Part shown: in pieces, positions 16,551 to 24,840 of the stretch
How positions within the stretch are numbered: position 1 is the stretch's first letter
Layout: each line of letters starts with the position of its first letter
DNA from: CAURNT01 sp963526495
GTDB lineage: Bacteria; Fusobacteriota; Fusobacteriia; Fusobacteriales; Leptotrichiaceae
Assembly (NCBI GenBank): GCA_963526495.1
Contig: CAURNT010000016.1
Location: 1 to 25,114 of the forward strand
Direction: 5' to 3'
Length of the DNA stretch: 25,114 nt
Translations under genes and position numbers: made by a program
Notes under the pieces: generated by a model
Told to the model about the DNA's origin: nothing
Database searches by the model: none
The model's input: only the letters and a program-made list of their open reading frames with translations

Positions 16551-17504
16551 CTATTTACTTGATTGCATAGCAAGATATGCAGCCCCATAAATACCTGCAT
16601 CATTACCTAATTTTGCAATCTTAATTTCAATATTTTTTTCTATAGACGGTATCAAATATTCTGGTAAATGTGATTTAATCTTATCTATTAAAAAATCACC
16701 AGCTAGAGATACTCCTCCACCTATCACTACTACTTCTGAATCTATTATAGATAAAGCTATAGATATTCCTCTTGCTATATAATCTGCTGTCTCATCAACT
16801 ATATCTAAAGATAGTTTATCTCCTTCTTTTGCACATTCAAATACATCTATAGTTTCTGGTTTTCTATCTTTAGTAACTTTATAAAGTAAATTATTTTTAT
16901 TTACAACAAGTCTATCAGAAGCTAATCTTGATATACCTGTTGCTGAAGCATAAGCTTCAAAACATCCTCTTTTACCGCATCCACAAAGTCTTCCATTTTT
17001 TTCAAGAGTTATATGTCCAATTTCTCCTGCTGCTCCATTTTTACCTGAAATAACATTTCCATCAACTACAACACCTGCTCCTATTCCAGTACCTATAGCC
17101 ATACCTAAAACATTTTTATATCCCTTAGCAGAACCTACCCATGATTCTCCAAGAGTAATAACATTAACGTCGTTATCAACATAAACAGGTCTCCCTAATT
17201 CTTTTTTAAAAGCTTCAGCTAAATTCAAATCATTTGGCCAATCAAAATTAGCCCACATTAAAACAGTAGATTTATTTATTATAGGACCTGGAACTCCTAT
17301 TCCTAAAGCTAAAAAATCATTAAAATCTATATTATTTTTTTCTATTTCAGTTTTTAATACATCAACCAATTTTTTTACTATCGCTTCATAACCGTAAGAT
17401 GATTCTGTCTTAACGTATGTTGAAAAAATTAATTTTCCAGTTTCATCTAATATTCCTATTTTAGAATTTGTTCCACCTAAATCTATACCACCATAATATT
17501 TCAT
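16551..17504 (-). CDS. glk: ROK family glucokinase
   Basis: It is expected to phosphorylate glucose, or a related hexose, with ATP in the cytosol. The 317-residue protein has the N-terminal phosphate loop GIDLGGTNSKIG, a second phosphate motif AIGTGIGAGVVVDG, the GAAGEIGHITLE sugar-binding segment and the zinc motif CGCGKRGCFEAYAS that marks ROK kinases. There is no N-terminal helix-turn-helix, so it is a kinase and not a repressor. It has its own promoter and leads the operon with the CorC-like and HAD genes. Together with glycogen phosphorylase and the PTS it fits sugar entry to glycolysis. Glucose as substrate is the likeliest but unproven reading. Confidence 0.9.
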   Translation of the reverse strand: MKYYGGIDLGGTNSKIGILDETGKLIFSTYVKTESSYGYEAIVKKLVDVLKTEIEKNNIDFNDFLALGIGVPGPIINKSTVLMWANFDWPNDLNLAEAFKKELGRPVYVDNDVNVITLGESWVGSAKGYKNVLGMAIGTGIGAGVVVDGNVISGKNGAAGEIGHITLEKNGRLCGCGKRGCFEAYASATGISRLASDRLVVNKNNLLYKVTKDRKPETIDVFECAKEGDKLSLDIVDETADYIARGISIALSIIDSEVVVIGGGVSLAGDFLIDKIKSHLPEYLIPSIEKNIEIKIAKLGNDAGIYGAAYLAMQSSK

Positions 17505-17536
17505 ATATATCTCTCTCCTTAATAATTTATATAGTA

Positions 17537-17565
17537 ATTATATAATGTTTAAGAAATATTTGCAA
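17537..17565 (-). promoter_or_regulatory. Promoter of the glucokinase operon
   Basis: Minus-strand TTGCAA (17565-17560), 17 bp, TATAAT (17542-17537), followed by AAGGAGAG before the start codon. Confidence 0.75.
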
Positions 17566-17569
17566 TACA

Positions 17570-17600
17570 TTAAAATTGCACAAATTTACTTTGTGCAATG
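17570..17600 (-). terminator. Intrinsic terminator after the SIMPL-like gene
   Basis: A perfect 10-bp stem (17599-17590 with 17584-17575), 5-base loop, with a short T run on the minus strand. It probably ends the whole pilus/secretion transcript. Confidence 0.8.
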
Positions 17601-17608
17601 AAATTTTA

Positions 17609-19603
17609 TTATTTAATATTAAACACAACTTCATATCTCATTTCCATATTATATGGTGGAATTTTTATGTTTTCTAAATTTTTTAAAGCAGTATCTATAA
17701 TATCTCTATTATTTCTATTTAAATTCATCTTATTTCTAGGATTTATATATATATTTCTATAAATACTCTCGTTAAAATCTTTTTCAAGCTCTTCTAAACT
17801 AGAAATATTTACAACTTTAAAGTCTCCCAATTTATTTAAAGCTTCTTTTTTACTTTCAATATCTTTCAATAAATCATTATATATTTCCTTTTCATATTTA
17901 TCAATATTTTTTATTTTATAATTAATCCCATTAACTTTAACTCCAACTTCTGACAATAATGAAATTAAAAAAGAAATATTTTTTACATCACTTGTAGAAA
18001 GTTTAATAGAATGTTTAACTTTATATTTTTCTTCTTTAACACTTTCATTTTTTTTATTTTCTATTTTTCTATTTGTGTATTCATTAACATTTGAATTTAT
18101 ATGAATTTTATGCAACTCACTTTTTAAATTATTAACTTTTTTTATTGCATCATCATAAGCAACTTTTACATTTTCATCAATACTTTTAATTGAAATAAAT
18201 AATTTTTGTTCCATCTTAACTAACTCTACATTATTCTTATCTAAAATTTCAATAAATTGTCTATAATTTTTAGTATCTACTCCATTAATTTCAACTAAAA
18301 TATTTGCTTCATTTTTAACATTTCCTAAAATTTTTACAATATTTTTATAACTCAAATCTTTTTGTGTTTTATATTCTTCAGTTTCAAATTTATCAATACC
18401 AATTCCAGAGTCATTTAATACACTTTTTATTTTATCCAACACTTTATAATTTTCTTTTCCTGCAACTTCATAACTTTCTAAAGAATTAGTGTTTATATCA
18501 AAACTTATTTCTGCTAAATCAACCTTTGTCGTTTTGTTAACATCTGCATATATTTTTGCCTTATTTTCATAATCATCAAATTTATCATCCGTTACAACAA
18601 AATCAATATTCAAACTATTTTCTAAATTAACACTAGGAATATCTATTAAATTTTTATGACTATTCTCATCTACAGAAGAAGAAGCTAAAGATACCATTTT
18701 CATCGCCCTTGGACTTGCATAACTATCTACTATATATTCATCATCATTATTTGAAATATTAATCTTTCTATTTAATGAATCAACTATATATCTATCTTCT
18801 GATATATTTTTAACCTCTTTTAATTTATACCCTTTTTCTAAAAGGTTAAAATTCTTACTTTTAGCTTTATCATAGCTTTCTTTATACATTTTCAAATATT
18901 CATTTTTTAAATTAGATACAGAATAATCTATATTGCCCATTAGTTCTATTTTATTTTTTTCAGCTATTTCTATTACTTCACTTATTCTTTTTAAATCTCT
19001 TAATTTAAATGATATTGTTGATTCAATATTATACACATCTTCTTCTTTACTACTATAATCTTCAGAATTTAATATATTATCAAAATAGAAATCTTTTTTA
19101 GTATTTGAAACTAATTCTTCAACTTTTTTATATATATAATCTAAATTTTTTTCTTTACTTTCAGATTCATTTTTTATATTTAAAGTTAACAATCCTTTAT
19201 TTATCTTATATTCAATTCCTCCAATTTTATCTATCACTTCTAAAATGCTTGCCAATGTTGTACTATTTGTTTTTATAGATAAACTTAAATTTGTATTATA
19301 CAGCTTACTACCATTATTATTTTTAACATATTTTGTAGTTTTGTAATATCTATAATTATCTGTTATTAAACTGTCATATTTAATTCCTTCAGATTTTAAT
19401 TGATCAAAAAAATTGTTAATTCTTATTTTATTTTCATTTTGTGATTTTTCTTTAGAGTTAGCTTCCGTTCTTATTCTAAAACTCATTTGTGCCGTATCTG
19501 CTTTCAATTCTTTAATAACTTTAGAATTTGTTTTAATAACTACATCATTTGCTAATACATTCATACTTGTAATTAAACTTAAAAATAATAATATTTTTTT
19601 CAT
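17609..19603 (-). CDS. Exported double SIMPL-like (DUF541) protein
   Basis: This 664-residue protein has a signal peptide (about 1-19, ending in a V-L-A type site), so it should be periplasmic or surface-exposed. Residues 34-90 (starting KADTAQMSFRI) fit the start of a SIMPL/DUF541 domain, and residues 360-418 (KVDLAEISFDI) repeat that pattern. Segments 103-172 and 190-268 of the first half likewise correspond to 433-497 and 526-604 of the second. The protein is thus an internal duplication, each half about 300 residues, where ordinary SIMPL proteins have one domain in about 230-250 residues. Its function is unknown. It lies 90 bases downstream of the GspF gene on the same strand with no terminator between, so it is probably part of that operon. 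Confidence 0.7.
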   Translation of the reverse strand: MKKILLFLSLITSMNVLANDVVIKTNSKVIKELKADTAQMSFRIRTEANSKEKSQNENKIRINNFFDQLKSEGIKYDSLITDNYRYYKTTKYVKNNNGSKLYNTNLSLSIKTNSTTLASILEVIDKIGGIEYKINKGLLTLNIKNESESKEKNLDYIYKKVEELVSNTKKDFYFDNILNSEDYSSKEEDVYNIESTISFKLRDLKRISEVIEIAEKNKIELMGNIDYSVSNLKNEYLKMYKESYDKAKSKNFNLLEKGYKLKEVKNISEDRYIVDSLNRKINISNNDDEYIVDSYASPRAMKMVSLASSSVDENSHKNLIDIPSVNLENSLNIDFVVTDDKFDDYENKAKIYADVNKTTKVDLAEISFDINTNSLESYEVAGKENYKVLDKIKSVLNDSGIGIDKFETEEYKTQKDLSYKNIVKILGNVKNEANILVEINGVDTKNYRQFIEILDKNNVELVKMEQKLFISIKSIDENVKVAYDDAIKKVNNLKSELHKIHINSNVNEYTNRKIENKKNESVKEEKYKVKHSIKLSTSDVKNISFLISLLSEVGVKVNGINYKIKNIDKYEKEIYNDLLKDIESKKEALNKLGDFKVVNISSLEELEKDFNESIYRNIYINPRNKMNLNRNNRDIIDTALKNLENIKIPPYNMEMRYEVVFNIK

Positions 19604-19693
19604 TTTCCATTTACCTCTCTTTCTTAATATATATTGTACTATACATTTCTTTTATTTTCATTAGTTTTTCTTATATATTAAATTACTGGAGGA

Positions 19694-20683
19694 TTAGAGC
19701 AAACTATCCCCCAGTTGAAAAACAGGCAACATCATAGCTATTACTATGATAGCAATTATTATAGATATTATTAAAATTGATAAAGGTTCTAATACCTTAA
19801 TCATTATTTTAGTTTCAATATTTAATTTTTTTTGATAACTTTCTTTTAAACTTAAAAATACTTCAAGAAAATTAGAACCTTTTTCTCCAATTCTTAAAAA
19901 AGAAATATACTCATTATTAAATAATTTCGATTCTTTAAAAGAACTTTCTACACTTTTACCTTTACTTATCTTATACACTATAACTTTAATACACCCATTA
20001 ATATATATATTATCACTTTTCGACAAACTAATCGCATCAAGAAAATCTGTATTAGTTTTAAGGATAGAGTATATACTTTCCGTAAATTCAAGTATATAAA
20101 TATCTCTAATAAAAGGTATACTAAACAACAATTTATCAACGTTATATTTATATATTCTTTTAATACTTAATCCTATTAAATAAAGTAAAAATATGAAAAA
20201 TAATAAATAATAAAATTTTGTATACAGACAATCACTCAAATAAAGTATGAATCTAGTTAAGAAAGGTAATTTTGATATATCTACATATATTTCTTTAAAC
20301 TGTGGAACAAGAAATACAAGCATTGCGACAACTATTATAAAAGAAATTAAAGAAACAAATAATGGGTATATAGAAATTGATATAATTTCTTTCTTTAATT
20401 CTTCTTCAAAATAATATTTTTCTTTTAATATAGAAAGTATAGTCTTCATATCACCTGTCTTTTCTACTATATTTATCATAGCTAAAAAACTTTTATCATC
20501 ATTCAAATATGAAAAACTATTAACTAATCCTCTACCTTTTTCAAGTGATTTTCTTATATTTAATAATTTATTTTTTTCTTTATCTTTATACATAGGTATT
20601 AGTATAGATAAAGCATCAATTAACTCTACATTAGAAGATATTAAACCTTCAAGTTTAATAATTACCATTTTTTCAAATTTCAT
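19694..20683 (-). CDS. Type II secretion / type IV pilus inner-membrane platform protein (GspF/PilC family)
   Basis: This polytopic inner-membrane protein is the base on which the pilus or pseudopilus is assembled. The 329 residues hold two related GspF domains. The first is about 5-125, with VEKTGDMKTILSIL and a membrane segment after SISIYPLFVSLIS. The second is about 185-320, with LRIGEKGSNFLEVFLSL and a final membrane segment ending MMLPVFQLGD. It is shorter than the usual ~400 residues, mainly at the N-terminal cytoplasmic side. Its ATG overlaps the secretin stop by 4 bases. The matching ATPase (PilB/GspE) is not in the window. Confidence 0.9.
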   Translation of the reverse strand: MKFEKMVIIKLEGLISSNVELIDALSILIPMYKDKEKNKLLNIRKSLEKGRGLVNSFSYLNDDKSFLAMINIVEKTGDMKTILSILKEKYYFEEELKKEIISISIYPLFVSLISFIIVVAMLVFLVPQFKEIYVDISKLPFLTRFILYLSDCLYTKFYYLLFFIFLLYLIGLSIKRIYKYNVDKLLFSIPFIRDIYILEFTESIYSILKTNTDFLDAISLSKSDNIYINGCIKVIVYKISKGKSVESSFKESKLFNNEYISFLRIGEKGSNFLEVFLSLKESYQKKLNIETKIMIKVLEPLSILIISIIIAIIVIAMMLPVFQLGDSLL

Positions 20684-21693
20684 TCTTCAATACTAGCCTC
20701 TACTTCTATGTATATATTTCTTTTTTCTTTAGTAGTGTTTCTTTTTCTAAACAAATTACCAAATACTGGTATATCTGATAAATATTTAACTCCTTCTTCA
20801 CTTTTTTTTACATTTTTCTCATTTAATCCCCCAATAAAAATACTACCTCTATCTTTAACAATAACATTTGTACTGAATACATTTTTTTCTTTACCTTTAT
20901 CATTTCCAAAAAGTTTAAAATTACTTATTTCAGTATATATTTGAAGTTCTATATATTCATTAAAAGATCTCTTTCTTATTCTAGGATTTATTTTAATTAT
21001 CATCCCAGCCTCATAATTAGTATATTTTTCTTCTTTCTTTTTTTTTAAACCAAGTATCATTTCACTAGTAATTTTAATTTCTCCATCACTTCCTTCTACT
21101 ATATTCAAAGCTGGAGTACTCTTAATACTTATTTCTCCTTTTTCTTTTAATGCATCTATATCTACTCCAAAAAAATTTCCTCCTAAATTAAATAAATTTC
21201 CCAAAGATAATTTTCCATCCAAAAAACTTAATACATTAGAATCTTGATTTTCTTTACTTAGTTTCCAATTAAGTCCTATTCTATCAAATAAATTAGAACT
21301 TGTTTCAATGATATTAATTTTAACTAATACCTGTCTTTTTTTCTTATCTAATTTATGAACTAATTCAAGTATACTAAAAACTTCATTTTTCTTTCCACTA
21401 ACTATTATACTATTTTCAACATTTTTAATTTTAGCGCCATTAATACCACTTAATGATGAAACAAGTTCTTTAGGTTCTATATTAAAAACTTTAACTGTAC
21501 TAATGTATATATCATCACTTTTATTTTTTACCTCTTTTTTATTATTTTCCTTTTTAATTATTTTAGTATTTACTGTATTTTCAATAGGTATATATTTCAA
21601 TTTAGAAATTTCTTCATCAGATACATATTTATTATTAGAAAAAGTTAAAAGTGATAAAAAATATATGATATTAATGATATATAGTTTTTTCAA
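20680..21693 (-). CDS. Short secretin (GspD/PilQ family)
   Basis: This is the probable outer-membrane channel for a pilus or pseudopilus. After a signal peptide (about 1-19) there is a charged linker, one N-domain-like module (about 62-120, ending LDKKKRQVLVKINIIE), and a C-terminal secretin domain with FDRIGLNW, STPALNIVEGSDGEI, FIGGLNEKNVKK and YLSDIPVFGNLFRKR. At 337 residues it is clearly shorter than usual secretins (about 450-750) and seems to lack N0 and additional N modules. The start codon is TTG, with AAGGGGGG formed by the end of the previous gene at suitable spacing; no in-frame ATG lies nearby. An outer membrane is implied. Confidence 0.88.
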   Translation of the reverse strand: MKKLYIINIIYFLSLLTFSNNKYVSDEEISKLKYIPIENTVNTKIIKKENNKKEVKNKSDDIYISTVKVFNIEPKELVSSLSGINGAKIKNVENSIIVSGKKNEVFSILELVHKLDKKKRQVLVKINIIETSSNLFDRIGLNWKLSKENQDSNVLSFLDGKLSLGNLFNLGGNFFGVDIDALKEKGEISIKSTPALNIVEGSDGEIKITSEMILGLKKKKEEKYTNYEAGMIIKINPRIRKRSFNEYIELQIYTEISNFKLFGNDKGKEKNVFSTNVIVKDRGSIFIGGLNEKNVKKSEEGVKYLSDIPVFGNLFRKRNTTKEKRNIYIEVEASIEE

Positions 21694-21695
21694 AA

Positions 21696-22166
21696 TTAAC
21701 CCCCCTTTAAATATCCTAAACTAATATCAAAATAAGTACCATCAATTTTAATTTCTGTTCTAGATGTATCTATATAGTAATTGGCATTAAAAATTAGATA
21801 AAGAAAATTATAAAACATTTTCATATTTCCTTTGAATCTAAATACAATATAATTCAATGTATATTTATCATCACTATCTTTAGTAACTAAATCAGACATT
21901 GAAACTAATTTTAATCCCGATATACTACTAATCTCATATATCATAGATATAAAAAAAGAATCTGATGCTATCACTTTATCATCTTGATCAATATATTTTT
22001 CTTCATTTTTAGCATTTATTTCAGTATCTAACTCTTTTTTTAAATTAAGATATTTAACATTTAATATTTCATAATCATTAAATACATTTTTATAATCATA
22101 ATATCTATATACACTATAAGATAAATTTAAAAATATAGTTAAAGATATAATATATGTTTTATTCAT
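21696..22166 (-). CDS. GspM/PilO-like inner-membrane protein
   Basis: This 156-residue protein has one N-terminal hydrophobic segment (about 4-18), a coiled-coil-like charged stretch (about 25-60), and a C-terminal globular part of alternating strands and helices. That is the shape of PilO or GspM, which pairs with PilN/GspL to link the pilus platform to the secretin. Its place between the GspL-like and secretin genes matches the standard order. Sequence similarity is too low to recognise by eye, so the call rests on topology and context. The start overlaps the previous stop by 4 bases (ATGA). Confidence 0.6.
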   Translation of the reverse strand: MNKTYIISLTIFLNLSYSVYRYYDYKNVFNDYEILNVKYLNLKKELDTEINAKNEEKYIDQDDKVIASDSFFISMIYEISSISGLKLVSMSDLVTKDSDDKYTLNYIVFRFKGNMKMFYNFLYLIFNANYYIDTSRTEIKIDGTYFDISLGYLKGG

Positions 22167-23119
22167 ACTCTCATATCCTCGATAACATATTCAAATTTTA
22201 TTCCATCTTCATTATCAGTCAAGCTTAAAATCTTAATATTCTTATTTAATTTTTCAATTTTAGCATTAAAATTATCTAAAATTTTTAAATTTTCTGCAAC
22301 GCCTTTTAAATACCACTTTTTTTCTTTATATGATATATCTGTATATTTTATTCCATATTTAGTCATATTAATATAAAAATCTATATCTAAATATATAGGT
22401 TTCTTTAAAATCTCAATAACCCCAACACTTTTAACCTCTTCTTTTTTATCTTCAAGCTCACTTTTTATAGAATTAATATCCTCATTTAATCTTCCTATTT
22501 TTAACATAAATCCATTAACATTAAAAAAGTATGCAGTAAAGTAATATGTTAACAAAGAAAAAATTATAGCAAAATATATTAAATACTTTTCATTAAATAT
22601 ACTCTTTATTTTTATTTTTTTTAATTTATTAAAATTTTTATATTCTTTTATACAATCAAAAATTTCATTTTCAGATAAATATATAATATAGTCATCAAAT
22701 ATTTGATCTTTCTCACAATCTTCTCTTTTAAAATTAATAATTTTAAAATCATATTTATTATTTTGAAAAAGAAAATCATAAGATCTATCATCTTCTATAA
22801 CCATTATATTTTTCCCATAATTTTTCTCTATCAATATATCAACATAACTAATTAGATATATAGAAAATTTAAATTTTTTTAAAATATCTTCTACAATATT
22901 TTTTATTTCTTCATTTAAAATAAATTTTCTTTTATATTGATTAAAATAATAAAGATCTAAAAATATGTATATTTTATCATTTTTATCTAATTCAATACCA
23001 TCTAAAACATCTGATAATTCAAGTTCTAGATTTTCAAAACTAGATATACTTTCTTCAGTATCTTTAAATATATATATATTGTTTTTAGTTATAAATAATA
23101 TTATTTCTCTATACTTCAT
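22163..23119 (-). CDS. GspL/PilM-PilN-like assembly protein
   Basis: The 318-residue protein has a cytoplasmic N-terminal part (about 1-175), one membrane segment (about 179-199), a coiled-coil-like stretch, and a small C-terminal domain including KWYLKGVAENLKILDNFNAKI, which resembles the PilN ferredoxin-like domain. A PilM-like cytoplasmic part joined to a PilN-like part is the plan of GspL. The N-terminal part is shorter than a full actin-like PilM fold. I prefer the ATG at 23119, which overlaps the previous gene's end, over an upstream TTG. The role is inferred from order and topology. Confidence 0.6.
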   Translation of the reverse strand: MKYREIILFITKNNIYIFKDTEESISSFENLELELSDVLDGIELDKNDKIYIFLDLYYFNQYKRKFILNEEIKNIVEDILKKFKFSIYLISYVDILIEKNYGKNIMVIEDDRSYDFLFQNNKYDFKIINFKREDCEKDQIFDDYIIYLSENEIFDCIKEYKNFNKLKKIKIKSIFNEKYLIYFAIIFSLLTYYFTAYFFNVNGFMLKIGRLNEDINSIKSELEDKKEEVKSVGVIEILKKPIYLDIDFYINMTKYGIKYTDISYKEKKWYLKGVAENLKILDNFNAKIEKLNKNIKILSLTDNEDGIKFEYVIEDMRV

Positions 23120-23633
23120 AACTACCAAAAAAAGAATTCACTACCTTTATATTTTTACCATCATATTTTATTTTTTCAATTCTATCAATACAAAACTTAC
23201 CTATAAATTTTGACAAAGTTAATAATATATATCCATTTTTATCTTTTTTAACATTTTTTATTTCATATCCACCTAAACTTTTAGTATCACTTAATAAAAT
23301 ATGTGTAATTTCGTATTTATCTTTTCTATATACTAAACTTGAATCAAAATAAGTATTAGCCGTCCATTTTTTTATATTTTTAATATCATTTATACTTATT
23401 CCCATTAATTTTAATTTATCTTCCAATATATTAATATTTAAAAGTTCTTTACTAATAGAAATTTCGCTTTTACATATTTCATTAAAAATTATATTATTGT
23501 CTATAAGTGTATAATTTATCATTTTATTTTTATCATAATTATAAATTATCATAGTAGTTATACTAAATAATAACAAACTAGAAATAAATATTACATATAT
23601 AAGACTATATCCTTTACTTTTATTCATATACAT
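23109..23633 (-). CDS. Minor pseudopilin, GspK/PilX-like
   Basis: This 174-residue protein has a class III (prepilin) signal: a short basic leader ending at G8, then a hydrophobic helix (about 10-30) starting YSLIYVIF. The residue at mature position 5 is tyrosine (Y13) instead of the usual glutamate. Loss of Glu5 is the mark of GspK, the tip minor pseudopilin, though GspK proteins are normally much larger. The rest is a polar domain I do not recognise. It follows the GspJ-like gene with a 10-base overlap and is preceded by GAGGGTGAT. Confidence 0.6.
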   Translation of the reverse strand: MYMNKSKGYSLIYVIFISSLLLFSITTMIIYNYDKNKMINYTLIDNNIIFNEICKSEISISKELLNINILEDKLKLMGISINDIKNIKKWTANTYFDSSLVYRKDKYEITHILLSDTKSLGGYEIKNVKKDKNGYILLTLSKFIGKFCIDRIEKIKYDGKNIKVVNSFFGSYEV

Positions 23634-24040
23634 ATCACCCTCACAATAGTCTCCCCCTTATACTTCAAGTAAATTTCTAATATGCTTTTATCATACAAAA
23701 ATTTTATACCTTCACATTTTATTATCCTTTTTTTTATTTTAGAATTCGATACATATATATATCCATTTGAAAATTCATATTTAGTTTTAATTTCTTTTTC
23801 TTTTAAAATTAAAACATTGTCCCCCTTAACTTCTATATTAGAATCATTATCTAACATTTTTATTTTTCTATACAAATTATCTAAAAAGATATAACTTACC
23901 TCAATTTTTTCAAAATTTTCAAATGTATTATATTTAAAAACTCTTAATATTACTACATTCCCAAGAGATATAGCTATTATAAAAATTGTAAGACTTACCA
24001 TACTTTCTATAAGTAAATATCCCTTACTTTTTAGGAACAT
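23624..24040 (-). CDS. Minor prepilin, GspJ-like
   Basis: This 138-residue protein has a class III signal peptide, basic leader KSKG with cleavage expected after G7, then YLLIESMVSLTIFI with glutamate at mature position 5 (E12). The remaining ~100 residues form a small beta-rich domain (predicted from alternating hydrophobic stretches). Position third after the pilin suggests a GspJ- or PilW-type minor pilin, but the subtype is uncertain. It overlaps the previous gene by 17 bases and has GAAGG in good position. Confidence 0.7.
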   Translation of the reverse strand: MFLKSKGYLLIESMVSLTIFIIAISLGNVVILRVFKYNTFENFEKIEVSYIFLDNLYRKIKMLDNDSNIEVKGDNVLILKEKEIKTKYEFSNGYIYVSNSKIKKRIIKCEGIKFLYDKSILEIYLKYKGETIVRVICI

Positions 24041-24422
24041 AAATACCTTCTATCATATTTATTTTTATATTATAGCCATGATATTCGGAATTTATACCAC
24101 TAAACATATCATTTTTTCTTATAGTTAAAGTATATTCACCATATTTATCTGATAATGGATATTTTAAATCTAAAAATTCTAGTAATTCATTAATATTATT
24201 AAATTTCTTATTTTCACATAATTTTTCATCTAATTCATTTTGCTTCATATTTTTTATTATTTCTAATATGTTATATGAATTTTGTTTATTATATATTCTA
24301 TCATCAACTTTTTTATTAGCTACATATATATTATTTAATAAATTTAATATTGGAATTATTGTAAATAAAAATACAGCTATGGATATTGTTGTTTCTATTA
24401 AACTTTCCCCTTTATTTAACAT
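24024..24422 (-). CDS. Minor prepilin, GspI/PilV-like
   Basis: The N-terminus MLNKGESLIETTISIAVFL is a class III prepilin signal with cleavage expected after G5 and glutamate at mature position 5 (E10). The first mature residue is glutamate instead of the usual phenylalanine or methionine, which is uncommon. The 132-residue protein has a charged C-terminal part without recognised motifs. Its start overlaps the previous stop by 11 bases and has no good Shine-Dalgarno, suggesting translational coupling. The exact subtype is inferred from gene order. Confidence 0.68.
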   Translation of the reverse strand: MLNKGESLIETTISIAVFLFTIIPILNLLNNIYVANKKVDDRIYNKQNSYNILEIIKNMKQNELDEKLCENKKFNNINELLEFLDLKYPLSDKYGEYTLTIRKNDMFSGINSEYHGYNIKINMIEGIYVPKK

Positions 24423-24840
24423 AATCTATTACAAATAAAGCTAAAGAAATCATAGGTGCAAAAGGTATATACTTATTTTTAATCTTAAGTATACACATCA
24501 AAAAAAATATATATATTAAAGCAAATAAATAAATTAATACATAATAATTTAATAGGTAGTATATATTTTCATAATTTTTAAATGCTCCTATACATACCAT
24601 TAATTTTATATCACCTAGACCTATTAACTCATTTTTAAAATACTCCTCAATTAATAATAATAAAAACAACGGAAAACTAAATATAGCCATACCTATATAC
24701 ATGCTTTCAAAACTTATAAATCTTACAAAAGAAAATAAAAATAATAAAAATAATAAATAATCTGGTATCAACATATATTTAAAATCATATATAGAAATGA
24801 TTAATAGTATTAAATAAAAGAATATATTATGATTTACCAT
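24412..24840 (-). CDS. Minimal type IV prepilin peptidase (A24 family)
   Basis: This aspartic membrane protease cleaves the leader of prepilins at the inner membrane. The 142-residue protein is almost all hydrophobic. It shows the two catalytic aspartate motifs: D19 in IYDFKYMLIPDYL and D77 in GLGDIKLM. The N-terminal methylase domain found in full-size PilD/GspO is missing, as in TadV-size peptidases. It overlaps the pilin gene by 14 bases with no clear Shine-Dalgarno and lies among its own substrates. Confidence 0.88.
   Translation of the reverse strand: MVNHNIFFYLILLIISIYDFKYMLIPDYLLFLLFLFSFVRFISFESMYIGMAIFSFPLFLLLLIEEYFKNELIGLGDIKLMVCIGAFKNYENIYYLLNYYVLIYLFALIYIFFLMCILKIKNKYIPFAPMISLALFVIDYVK

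Noticed and set aside
19604..19693. Separate promoter for the SIMPL-like gene
   Set aside because: A TACAAT lies near the gene but no acceptable -35 is found at 16-18 bp, and no terminator ends the GspF gene. Cotranscription is the simpler reading.
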